A stretch of 52,678 bases of DNA from positions 1 to 52,678 of the forward strand of contig JAHFJJ010000006.1 in the NCBI GenBank assembly GCA_023245895.1. The letters run 5' to 3'. The translations under genes and the position numbers were made by a program. The notes beneath the pieces are model-generated. The model was not told the origin of the DNA, did no database searches, and worked only from the letters and a program-made list of their open reading frames with translations. The first letter of the stretch is position 1; the number at the start of each line of letters is the position of its first letter. Of this stretch, positions 45,123 to 52,678 are shown in pieces. The DNA comes from Candidatus Doudnabacteria bacterium. GTDB lineage: Bacteria > Patescibacteriota > Doudnabacteria > UBA920.

Positions 45123-45166
45123 AAGGGCGGCAAATGGAATTATGTAATATCCATTTGCCGCCCTTA
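45123..45166 (+). terminator. Rho-independent terminator
   Basis: aagggcggcaaatgga...tccatttgccgcccttattttatt. Confidence 0.9.
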
Positions 45167-45220
45167 TTTTATTAAAGCTTGAAAAAACCGAAGATTATTG
45201 TTAAAATAACCCAAGTATAT

Positions 45221-45294
45221 TGCCCGGTAGCCAAGCGGTAAGGCAAGCGGCTCTGAACCGCTCATCCTAGGTTCGAATCCTAGCCGGGCAGCCA
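45221..45294 (+). tRNA. tRNA-Gln (anticodon CTG), CCA encoded
   Basis: TGCCCGG...AGCGG CTCTGAA CCGCT...CTAGGTTCGAATCCTAG CCGGGCAGCCA. Confidence 0.95.
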
Positions 45295-45337
45295 ACAACC
45301 CTTATTAGGGTTTTTATTTTGATGATATAATAAATTT

Positions 45338-45913
45338 ATGCGTAAATTATGGAAAATTTACAAATATGTTGCTGTTATTGCGGTAAGCGTTTTGCTTGTG
45401 GATTTGGCCGTGGTGGCGACTTTTAGCTTTTACCGGCCTAAAATAGAAAAGGCCGATGCTATTGTTATTTTAGGCGCGGCTATAAACACGCCGGCGCTTT
45501 ATAATAGAAGCTTGGAAGGCCTAAGACTGTACGAAGCAGGCAAAGCCCCATTATTGGTTTTAAGCGGCGGCAGAATATCTGATAAAGATATATCGGAAGC
45601 AACCTATATGCAAAGGTCCATAGGCAAAAATACGGACAAACCGCTGAATTTAATTTTGGAAGAAGAGTCCCATTCCACTTACGATAATTTAAAAAATACC
45701 AAGGCTAAGATTGGCAAGGGCAAAAGCGTCATCATTGTCAGCGATGAGTACCACCTGGCCCGCGGCGTAATTATGGCCTGGCGAGAGGGCTTTTATCCGG
45801 TCTACTGGAGCTCGCCAACGTCTACATATTACAAAAAATCAGAACTGGCTTTTTATTACATGCGCGAAGTTATGGCCATGGTGGCTTATATACCTAAATT
45901 TATTTTTGGTTGA
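45338..45913 (+). CDS. YdcF/SanA/ElyC-like DUF218 protein
   Basis: N-terminal TM; ADAIVILGAAINTPALYNRSLEGLRLYEAGKAPLLVLSGG...LEEESHSTYDNLKNTK...VIIVSDEYHLARGV. Confidence 0.92.
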   Translation: MRKLWKIYKYVAVIAVSVLLVDLAVVATFSFYRPKIEKADAIVILGAAINTPALYNRSLEGLRLYEAGKAPLLVLSGGRISDKDISEATYMQRSIGKNTDKPLNLILEEESHSTYDNLKNTKAKIGKGKSVIIVSDEYHLARGVIMAWREGFYPVYWSSPTSTYYKKSELAFYYMREVMAMVAYIPKFIFG

Positions 45914-46033
45914 TTTTTGTGTACAACGACTCCCGTCGTACAATGGCTTTACAGTAAGGTTCGCTTTATTTATACTTCTTCCTACCGAGCCAGAGGTTCG
46001 GTAAAAAATGGGCAGACGCCCATAGGAGGAAGC

Positions 46034-46453
46034 ATGAAGTACAATTGGGACGACAAGGTGCTGTTCGGCGGCAATTTTTCTACAGCAATTGAGACTGTTG
46101 CTGACTGGCAGGAAGAGTTCGCCTACAGCGTTTATCGGCAGGTAAAGGGCCGGCTCGGAAAATTAGCCAGCTATGCTGAGGTGTTTAAGGCGCGTATCGG
46201 CAGATGCATCGGCTGGTCGGAGAAGCATCATCCGGACTACTTGGAGTTGTCTGTAAGTTTCCTGGTGGACGGCAAGACCGAAGTTATTCCACTTCCCGGG
46301 ACGTCCGTTTCAATACGCTATGCCATCCACAACGTTACACCGCGGGATATTGCGGAAAGCTTTGTCCGCCGGGTAAGAACAGAACTGCCTGTTGTGCTCA
46401 GAGAGAGGACAGGAAAAATTGAAAAAACAGCTGAGTTGGTAGAAGCCTTGTAA
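46034..46453 (+). CDS. Orphan hypothetical protein, SD-led
   Basis: cataggaggaagcATG; 139 aa; terminator-like hairpin downstream. Confidence 0.7.
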   Translation: MKYNWDDKVLFGGNFSTAIETVADWQEEFAYSVYRQVKGRLGKLASYAEVFKARIGRCIGWSEKHHPDYLELSVSFLVDGKTEVIPLPGTSVSIRYAIHNVTPRDIAESFVRRVRTELPVVLRERTGKIEKTAELVEAL

Positions 46454-46523
46454 GGGTTAAAGCCGCTGTTCAAGCGGCGTCAAAAACCGGCGCCGCTTGA
46501 CTATTTTTTGAAAAGGTATTATA

Positions 46524-46640
46524 ATGCCACAAGTTGAATATCCAAAGACAGTTGGCGATCGAAAGATCTTAATTGATGCCGTGAACCACTCATCGCTTAG
46601 CGATTCGGGTGTCACGGTTAGGCCCACCGAGGAAATGTAG
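46524..46640 (+). CDS. Short ORF (38 aa)
   Basis: MPQVEYPKTVGDRKILIDAVNHSSLSDSGVTVRPTEEM; TATAAT-like box directly upstream; stop codon lies in repeat 46637. Confidence 0.4.
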   Translation: MPQVEYPKTVGDRKILIDAVNHSSLSDSGVTVRPTEEM

Positions 46641-46687
46641 TTGCCCAATTTATTGGGCTCTTCTCGCCTGATAAATCAGGCAACTAC
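46637..46687. repeat. GTAGTTGCC...GGCAACTAC palindromic repeat (copy 2)
   Basis: gtagttgcccaatttattgggctcttctcgcctgataaatcaggcaactac. Confidence 0.95.
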
Positions 46688-46754
46688 AGGACACACTCGG
46701 TTAAAGCCGAGTTTTTTATTTGAGATATTTGATAAATTAAAGGTCGATTTTAGT

Positions 46755-46833
46755 AAGAATCAAGATCCAAGATGCCAATATCCAAAAGGGATACAGCAAT
46801 TTGGTTCTTGTGTTCTTGATTCTTGGATCTTAA
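46755..46833. repeat. AAGAATCAAGATCCAAGA palindromic repeat (copy 3)
   Basis: aagaatcaagatccaagatgcc...ggttcttgtgttcttgattcttggatctt. Confidence 0.85.
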
Positions 46834-46839
46834 AAGATT

Positions 46840-47367
46840 ATGGCTAAATTAAAATCACAAAAAGAGAAGGATTTAAAAGAGCTGACGGAAAAACTTAAAA
46901 CCGCTAAGGCGGTTGTGCTGAGCGAGTACCGCGGCACTACCGTGAAGGACATGGACAAATTCCGCTCCACTTTGCGTAAAGAGCGAGTTTTTTCCAAAGT
47001 TTACAAAATTCCTTTAATTAAAAAAGCTTTGGAAGCCAACGGCATAAACGCGGCTTCCGTTGATTACAAAACGCCGGTAATTCTGTCCATTTCTGAAGAT
47101 GACGAAACTGTCGCGGCCAGAGTAATTAAAGGCTTAAGCAAAGACATTAAAACCTTCGTAATTTTGGAAGCTGTTATAGGCGGAAAAATGCTGAACAAGC
47201 AGGAAATTATGGTTTTGGCGGATTTGCCAAGCAAAGACCAGCTGCGCGCGCAGTTTATGTCTGTCTTAAACGGCCCCATTTCGGCTTTCGCCCGCGTGCT
47301 TAACGCCCGCGCAGAAAAAATGGCCGCAGCCGTCCCTGCTGTCGAAGCAGCTCCGGTTGCCGCATAG
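46840..47367 (+). CDS. rplJ: 50S ribosomal protein L10
   Basis: AKLKSQKEKDLKELTEKLKTAKAVVLSEYRGTTVKDMDKFRSTLRK; followed by rplL. Confidence 0.95.
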   Translation: MAKLKSQKEKDLKELTEKLKTAKAVVLSEYRGTTVKDMDKFRSTLRKERVFSKVYKIPLIKKALEANGINAASVDYKTPVILSISEDDETVAARVIKGLSKDIKTFVILEAVIGGKMLNKQEIMVLADLPSKDQLRAQFMSVLNGPISAFARVLNARAEKMAAAVPAVEAAPVAA

Positions 47368-47464
47368 AAAATTATCATTTAATCATATAAACATCTAAAC
47401 ATATAAGCACAACACCCGTTGTTTAAATGCTTACATGCCTTAATGTTTAAATAAAGGAACACCT

Positions 47465-47869
47465 ATGTCCGATGAAGCAAAGACAGTAGAAGTCCCGGCA
47501 AAGTTTAAAACTGTCGTGGACCATGTAGAAAAATTAACAGCCATTGAGTTGTCTGAATTAGTTAAAATTTTAGAAGAAAAGTTTGGCGTTTCTGCCGCCG
47601 CTCCTATGATGATGGCCGCGGGCGGCGCCGGAGCAGGCGCGGCCGCCGCGGAAGAGAAGACCGAGTTTACTGTTGAATTAACAGAAGCCGGCCCGAACAA
47701 AATTAACGTTATTAAAGTAGTGCGCGAAGTTACCGGCCTGGGACTTAAAGAAGCCAAGGACATTGTAGACGCCGCGCCCAAAGCCGTTAAAGAAAACGTG
47801 GCCAAAGCCGACGCCGAAGCTTTAAAGAAAAAGATTGAAGACGCCGGCGGCAAAGTGACCCTCAAATAA
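47465..47869 (+). CDS. rplL: 50S ribosomal protein L7/L12
   Basis: [19 protein letters not shown]...[49 protein letters not shown]. Confidence 0.98.
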   Translation: MSDEAKTVEVPAKFKTVVDHVEKLTAIELSELVKILEEKFGVSAAAPMMMAAGGAGAGAAAAEEKTEFTVELTEAGPNKINVIKVVREVTGLGLKEAKDIVDAAPKAVKENVAKADAEALKKKIEDAGGKVTLK

Positions 47870-48016
47870 TTATTTTTATAGAGGGTCATCCTGAACCCGA
47901 ATGCATCTGAGGGTGAAGGATCTCTCTTTATAGATTTAAATTATTTTAAAGTCATCCCGAGTGCATCCGAGGGATCCCTTAACTGGGATTATCGGAAAAC
48001 TATGAATGATATTATA

Positions 48017-48046
48017 AAACCGCCCCGTTTACATGGGGCGGTTTTT
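48017..48046. repeat. AAACCGCCCCGTTTACAYGGGGCGGTTT hairpin (copy 1)
   Basis: aaaaccgccccgtttacatggggcggttttt, upstream of hicB. Confidence 0.95.
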
Positions 48047-48062
48047 AATATATAATATCTTT

Positions 48063-48323
48063 ATGAAAACTTTCCGCTACAATTTAGTTTTTCAGGCTGA
48101 ACCCGAAGGCGGCTTTACTGTAATAGTTCCGGCTTTACCCGGGTGTGTTAGCTACGGCAAAAATTTAAAGCAAGCTAAATTAATGGCCGAAGACGCTATT
48201 ATTGGTTATTTAAAGAGCCTGAAAAAAAGAGGCAAGCCTATTCCTAACGACGACCATAGTTTTATTACGGTTACCGAGGTGGCGCTGGGAACAGCAAAAG
48301 CAAAAAAAGCTGCCTATGCCTAA
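48063..48323 (+). CDS. hicB: HicB-family antitoxin
   Basis: RYNLVFQAEPEGGFTVIVPALPGCVSYGKNLKQAKLMAEDAIIGYLKSLKKRGKPIP. Confidence 0.93.
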   Translation: MKTFRYNLVFQAEPEGGFTVIVPALPGCVSYGKNLKQAKLMAEDAIIGYLKSLKKRGKPIPNDDHSFITVTEVALGTAKAKKAAYA

Positions 48324-48531
48324 ATTGCCATCGCTTACGGCCAAAAAATTAATCAGGCTACTTAAGGATAACGGTTTTGTTCTCGACCACGCAACGGGCA
48401 GCCATTATATTTTTTATAATTCGGAAAGGGACAGGCATGTTACGGTTCCTTATCATACCTACGATTTACCCAAAGGGACTTTATTGGCTATACTCAAACA
48501 AGCCGGGTTAGACAGAAATGATTTATTTTAG
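48316..48531 (+). CDS. hicA: HicA-family mRNA interferase toxin
   Basis: KKLIRLLKDNGFVLDHATGSHYIFYNSERDRHVTVPYHTYDLPKGTLLAILKQAGL. Confidence 0.93.
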   Translation: MPKLPSLTAKKLIRLLKDNGFVLDHATGSHYIFYNSERDRHVTVPYHTYDLPKGTLLAILKQAGLDRNDLF

Positions 48532-48536
48532 ATTTA

Positions 48537-48569
48537 CAAAAAACCGCCCCGTTTACACGGGGCGGTTTT
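48537..48569. repeat. AAACCGCCCCGTTTACACGGGGCGGTTT hairpin (copy 2)
   Basis: caaaaaaccgccccgtttacacggggcggtttt, downstream of hicA. Confidence 0.95.
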
Positions 48570-48680
48570 GTGTTGACAAAAATTTGCAATAACATTAAAT
48601 TTTAGTAACAGCTAATTTGCTGTCCTTTCGTGAAAGCGAAAGCATTCCTCCCCAAAAGGGGAGCTATCCAAGGAGGCGCT

Positions 48681-49106
48681 ATGCGCTTGAGTATTGTGTT
48701 TGTCGATGTGCAGGAGCAAATTGCCGTTAGCCGGGCAATATGCAAAGGTCTTTCGGTCTTGGTGCAGAGCGGCAAGCTCGACCACGCCGACATACCGATA
48801 AGGCTGATAGCTACATGGAACTCAGAGAAGCGAATTGCTTTTCAATTCGACTTCTCGCGAGTGAGTCCTAGTTCGATTCGTCCATTAGTAACCGAAGGCG
48901 CGACTGAGTTTTTCTACGTCAAAACTGTTGAGGGAGTTTCCCCAAAGGACCTTGCGGAACTAGTCGCTATTGAGATTGGTTGCCACTTGGCAAGCGTCTA
49001 CAAAATACCCTCTGATTGGGGATGCTGGTACTCGGAATGGGTTGGAGGAGAGAAGTATTTTGTCTTTCCTTACAGGGTGATCTGGCCTAACCAAGCATCG
49101 GCATAG
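48681..49106 (+). CDS. Orphan hypothetical protein, SD-led
   Basis: ccaaggaggcgctATG; 141 aa. Confidence 0.7.
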   Translation: MRLSIVFVDVQEQIAVSRAICKGLSVLVQSGKLDHADIPIRLIATWNSEKRIAFQFDFSRVSPSSIRPLVTEGATEFFYVKTVEGVSPKDLAELVAIEIGCHLASVYKIPSDWGCWYSEWVGGEKYFVFPYRVIWPNQASA

Positions 49107-49225
49107 TCTGTACAGCAGTCTGCCCGGGAGCGTTTACGCGTTTCCGGGCCTTTGTATTTATAGATTCTGGCAGTGGCCTCCGCGGAGTTCCTGTGGGGGT
49201 CATAGGAAAATTTTGAATATATAAT

Positions 49226-49256
49226 AAAAACCGCTCCGTTTACACGGGGCGGTTTT
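49226..49256. repeat. AAACCGCTCCGTTTACACGGGGCGGTTT hairpin (copy 3)
   Basis: aaaaaccgctccgtttacacggggcggtttt. Confidence 0.9.
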
Positions 49257-49313
49257 AGTAAAATTTTAATTAAAAGGCCTGTCTTCAGAGAGAAGAAAGG
49301 CCTCTTGGTCGGG

Positions 49314-49703
49314 CTAGCCAACCCACCTTGGCCGGGGCGCAGGCGGCGTTTTGAGCCAGTAAACCTGGCCGTTGTTGGGGTTGAATTCGTCAGTATCTAG
49401 TTTGAGTCCAAGACCAGGCAGATGACAGCGGAGTATCTGTTCGACAAAATCTAAATGGTGGTGGCCGACAGCGCCCTTTGGCATGGTCCCGAAAACCGAA
49501 AATGCCGCCGGAATTTCGTGGGCCACCCACTCATTGGTGAACCTGCCTTCAAAGGTTAGTCGATCGTTTTCGAAGGTTGCTTTCAACTGAATTGCCAAAG
49601 GACATTCCGATAAAGTCCCTGGTTTATTGGGCCTGTGGCGTTGGAGGTTTTCCAGCACTTGCGCGACCAAAGCAACAGTATTCCTGAGTTCAAAATCTTG
49701 CAT
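49314..49703 (-). CDS. Orphan hypothetical protein (129 aa), SD-led
   Basis: Reverse strand aaaaagaggaaaccATG at 49703. Confidence 0.65.
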   Translation of the reverse strand: MQDFELRNTVALVAQVLENLQRHRPNKPGTLSECPLAIQLKATFENDRLTFEGRFTNEWVAHEIPAAFSVFGTMPKGAVGHHHLDFVEQILRCHLPGLGLKLDTDEFNPNNGQVYWLKTPPAPRPRWVG

Positions 49704-49809
49704 GGTTTCCTCTTTTTGGATCCTCTCATTAACGAGAGAAATTGTATGGTTCAATCTATCAGGCCATAAGAGCCTTGTCAACACTTTGGGGTAATGAGAT
49801 AATGTGCCT

Positions 49810-50817
49810 ATGCCTAGTTTTTGGGAAAAATTAAATAAACCGTTTTTTGCCCTGGCGCCTATGGAAGATGTTACAGATGTGGCTTTTAGGGAGATGTTTG
49901 CTAAGTATGGCAAACCGGGCGTTATGTATACGGAATTTGTGAATGTAGACGGACTGACTCATCCGGAAGGCTACAAAAGACTATCGCTTGATTTAAAATA
50001 CACAGAAATCCAGCGGCCAATGGTGGCGCAAATTTGGGGCAGGTCGCCTTTAAAGTTTGAAGAGGCGGCGAGGATAATCGTAAATTTAGGTTTTGATGGA
50101 ATAGATATTAATTTTGGCTGCCCCCAGGACAAAGAAATTGGCCTGGGCACTTGCGCCGCTTTAATACGCGAACCGGAATTGGCTATGGAGATTATTAAAT
50201 TTACCAAAAAAGGCGCGGGTAATTTGCCTGTATCTGTTAAAACTCGTTTAGGCTACAGCAGCGCCAATGAAATGGAAAGCTGGATAAAACGGCTTTTGGA
50301 ATGCGAGCCCGCGGCAATTGCCATCCACGGCAGGACTAAACAGGAAAAAAGCAAAGTGCCGGCGCAGTGGGGAGAAATTAAGAAGGCGGTGGAATTGAGA
50401 GATAAAATGTTTCCCGGTAACCCTCATCCCGGCCCTCTCCCAGGGGGAGAGGGGGCCTCGAGGCCGCTTATCATCGGCAATGGTGATGTTAAGTCGCGTG
50501 ACGAAGGACTGGCGCGTATTAGCGAAACCAACTGCGACGGCGTTATGGTTGGCAGAGGGGCTTTTGGTAATCCATGGTTTTTCCGCAACGATGGCTATCA
50601 ACCCACAATAAAAGAACGCCTGTCCGTAATGTTGGAACATGCGCAATTATTTGAAAAAGAATTTGCCGGAATAAAATCTTTCGCCATTATGCGCAAGCAT
50701 TTTAAAGCCTACGCCTCCGGCTTTGACGGCGCCCACGAGCTAAGGGCAAAGTTAATGGAGACAAAAAATTTGGAAGAGACAGAAGTAATTGTAAAAGATT
50801 ATTTAAGGTCTATATAA
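49810..50817 (+). CDS. dus: tRNA-dihydrouridine synthase
   Basis: FFALAPMEDVTDVAFREMF, MVAQIWGRSPLKFEEAARI, GFDGIDINFGCPQDK, VSVKTRLGY, AIAIHGRTKQEKSK, GVMVGRGAFGNPWFF. Confidence 0.95.
   Translation: MPSFWEKLNKPFFALAPMEDVTDVAFREMFAKYGKPGVMYTEFVNVDGLTHPEGYKRLSLDLKYTEIQRPMVAQIWGRSPLKFEEAARIIVNLGFDGIDINFGCPQDKEIGLGTCAALIREPELAMEIIKFTKKGAGNLPVSVKTRLGYSSANEMESWIKRLLECEPAAIAIHGRTKQEKSKVPAQWGEIKKAVELRDKMFPGNPHPGPLPGGEGASRPLIIGNGDVKSRDEGLARISETNCDGVMVGRGAFGNPWFFRNDGYQPTIKERLSVMLEHAQLFEKEFAGIKSFAIMRKHFKAYASGFDGAHELRAKLMETKNLEETEVIVKDYLRSI
50420..50455. repeat. CCCTCATCCCGGCCCTCTCCC/GGGAGAGGG palindromic element inside dus
   Basis: accctcatcccggccctctcccagggggagaggggg, encodes NPHPGPLPGGEGAS. Confidence 0.95.
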
Positions 50818-50819
50818 GT

Positions 50820-51208
50820 GTGTCATCCGGCAGTAGCAGCCGAGGGATCCCTTAAACTTAATTATTTCCAATCATCGCTTAAATCTCTCCAGTGAGGGTT
50901 TTTGGATTTTATCAGCTCTTCTTTTTTCTTTCTGCTCCAGCCTTTAATCTGTTTTTCTCTGGCAATAGCAGACTCAATATCGCCGGTTTCTTCAAAACAT
51001 ACTAGTTTATGGCACTGGTATTTTTTAGTAAAGCCCTCAATTATATCATTCTTATGCTGCCAAACCCTTTTGTATAAATCGTTTGTTACCCCAGTGTATA
51101 GTGTACCGCTCGCACTAGACATAATATAAACAAAATATTGGCGGTTTTGCATACACTTAGTTTAAGGGATTCCTCCCCCTCGGATGCACTCGGGGATCGG
51201 AATGACAC
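50820..51208. mobile_element. Candidate nuclease-in-palindrome element: GTGTCAT...CCCTTAAACTTA arms flanking GIY-YIG gene
   Basis: Left arm 50820-50860 gtgtcatccggcagtagcagccgagggatcccttaaactta; right arm 51157-51208 ttagtttaagggattcctccccctcggatgcactcggggatcggaatgacac; gene fills the space with 1-4 nt to spare. Confidence 0.7.
50862..51152 (-). CDS. GIY-YIG nuclease family protein
   Basis: QYFVYIMSSASGTLYTGVTNDLYKRVWQHKNDIIEGFTKKYQCHKLVCFEETGDIESAIAREKQIKGWSRKKKEELI. Confidence 0.96.
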   Translation of the reverse strand: MQNRQYFVYIMSSASGTLYTGVTNDLYKRVWQHKNDIIEGFTKKYQCHKLVCFEETGDIESAIAREKQIKGWSRKKKEELIKSKNPHWRDLSDDWK

Positions 51209-51321
51209 CCTGAGGATGAGGGTATCCTCTCCTCGCCCGTTCGGCTAGGCTCAGGGCGACCCTGAGTGAAATCGAATGGGTCGCCAAGAGAGGAAGGCAA
51301 AATTGCTTATGACAAGATTGC

Positions 51322-52674
51322 TTACGGCAGCGTCACTTTTAACAAACTCCCATCATTGAGCACATAAACCAATTTCCCTTTCTCATCCACGGCGAAGTCT
51401 TTGAGCTTGGTGAACTTGTCGGATTTGAGGGTCATGACAAGGTTGCCTTTTTTATCGTAAATTAAAATCCGGTTATTGCCGGCATCTAAAATATAAAGGC
51501 AGGCAAAATCTTTTTGGGTATAAATTTTTCCGCCGCCGGAAAGGGGAGTGGGCAGTTTGGCAATGGCAAAGTCGGTTAGCTGGCCGCTTTGGAATTTGCT
51601 TACGCCGCTGTTTGTCAGTACATAAATAGCGCTGTCAATGGCTATATCCACCGCGTTGCTTAAAAGCGGATTAGAGACGGCGGTTACAGGTTTGGAAACC
51701 GCGCTATCCGAAGCGCTAAAATTAACTATAGTAGCCGCTTTTTTATCCGCAACGTAAATATGGTTATTCACGGAATACGCGGCCATACCGCCAAAATTTT
51801 CTTTTTGCGGGACGGATATGTTAAAGCCCTGGCCCAGGGCGCCTGAAGCAAAATCCCAAATGTATAAATTTGTACCGTCATAAACCGCGGCCGTGCTGCC
51901 GTTTTTGTAGGCGGTAGAAAGCGCGGCAACCGGCAGTTTTAAGGAGCTGTCTTCAATTTTACCGTTTTGTTTGTTGTAGCTTACTACTGCCTTGTTGCTT
52001 TGGTTTGCCAGGTAAACAGGCAGTTTAATTAAACTTTCACCGGAACCCAGACTGCCCAAATTTGTAACTTCGGCAGAACTAACCTTCTCCATTTGGGCAG
52101 TTGCTTGATTTAATTGGGCGACAACTTTTTTGTAAAGTTCTTTGTTAGGCGCGTCTACCGAGCTTTCGGCCGGGATTTTATTTTTGGCTTGTTCCAGGTA
52201 TTCGGTTGCCTGACGGTTGTTTTTATACAAAGCCGCGCTTTGGGAGTTGGATAAAAGCTCCTGGGCGGATTTGAGGTTATTTGTAATTTGCTCCGTGGAC
52301 TGCTTGTTTTTCCTTAGGTGGACTGCCACACCAAGGCTAAAAATTACCGCTATTAACAAAACAAAGAGCGAAGCCAAAAAGAATTTTTTTTGCGGGGCCA
52401 ACTGTTTAAAATTTTGTAAGTTGGCTTTTTCCCTGAAATTTTTTGTCCAAACTTTTATGACTTGCCAAAAGCCCCTGCCCTGTGCCGCTAAATTTTTCGC
52501 CCCGCCCGAAAGCCTGGAAAATTTTTCGCCCAAAGACACTTGGGGCAAGGCCACTTTGGGAACCCGTGAGGCGGCCTTGTCCAGGGCGAAGGCGGTTTTT
52601 ATATAAGCCAGCCCGTGGGATAAAATATTTTTTTTGCCCCCCGTATTTTCCACAACATAATTTTCCAAATCCAC
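51322..52674 (-). CDS. Membrane protein with C-terminal NHL/beta-propeller-like region; 5' end possibly beyond window
   Basis: TM LASLFVLLIAVIFSLGVAVHL, coiled coil, repeats such as ILDAGNNRILIYDKKGNLVMTLKSDKFTKLKDFAVDEKGKLVYVLNDGSLLKV; only a GTG start visible at the window edge. Confidence 0.75.
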   Translation of the reverse strand: MDLENYVVENTGGKKNILSHGLAYIKTAFALDKAASRVPKVALPQVSLGEKFSRLSGGAKNLAAQGRGFWQVIKVWTKNFREKANLQNFKQLAPQKKFFLASLFVLLIAVIFSLGVAVHLRKNKQSTEQITNNLKSAQELLSNSQSAALYKNNRQATEYLEQAKNKIPAESSVDAPNKELYKKVVAQLNQATAQMEKVSSAEVTNLGSLGSGESLIKLPVYLANQSNKAVVSYNKQNGKIEDSSLKLPVAALSTAYKNGSTAAVYDGTNLYIWDFASGALGQGFNISVPQKENFGGMAAYSVNNHIYVADKKAATIVNFSASDSAVSKPVTAVSNPLLSNAVDIAIDSAIYVLTNSGVSKFQSGQLTDFAIAKLPTPLSGGGKIYTQKDFACLYILDAGNNRILIYDKKGNLVMTLKSDKFTKLKDFAVDEKGKLVYVLNDGSLLKVTLP

Positions 52675-52678
52675 TTCG

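Noticed and set aside
46840-47869. rplJ-rplL without neighbouring rplK/rplA/rpoBC as an unusual operon break
   Set aside because: Such separation is common in reduced Patescibacteria-like genomes; not informative alone.

Overview
The window looks like a slice of a compact Candidate Phyla Radiation (Patescibacteria-like) chromosome. This placement is inferred from gene content and style; no rRNA is present. Housekeeping content: 3' end of mreB, dinB, a sensor kinase/response regulator pair, a TrmH-like methyltransferase, a partial dcw cluster (mraZ-rsmH-ftsL-like-ftsI), an SDR, type II glutamine synthetase, a PfkB kinase, hisS, a YbaB/EbfC-like gene, a D-Ala-D-Ala carboxypeptidase, a DsbA-like gene, mnmA, ppa, hppA, rplJ-rplL, hicBA, a Dus-like gene and three tRNAs (Gln-TTG, Gly-CCC, Gln-CTG). 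The most unusual signal is a dense set of palindromic repeats of many families. (a) They separate genes throughout the window. (b) They are inserted in frame inside conserved genes (three in dinB, two or three in mnmA, two in the pfkB-family gene, one or two in rsmH, one in dus). (c) In two cases they are split exactly by a small nuclease gene (GIY-YIG at 50862-51152, GxxExxY PD-(D/E)XK-like at 43377-43766) that fills the loop between the arms. I propose these as candidate nuclease-associated palindrome elements, analogous to RAYT/REPIN systems. Further points of interest: a set of orphan genes with strong Shine-Dalgarno sites and their own terminators, in a genome whose housekeeping genes mostly lack SD; a LigB-like protein lacking the metal ligands; a CheD-like deamidase with a conserved T-C-H triad and no chemotaxis genes nearby; a polymorphic-toxin-like 722-aa protein with coupled small ORFs; an IS1595 element with a passenger gene; and a synonymously diverged hppA 3'-end remnant next to hppA.
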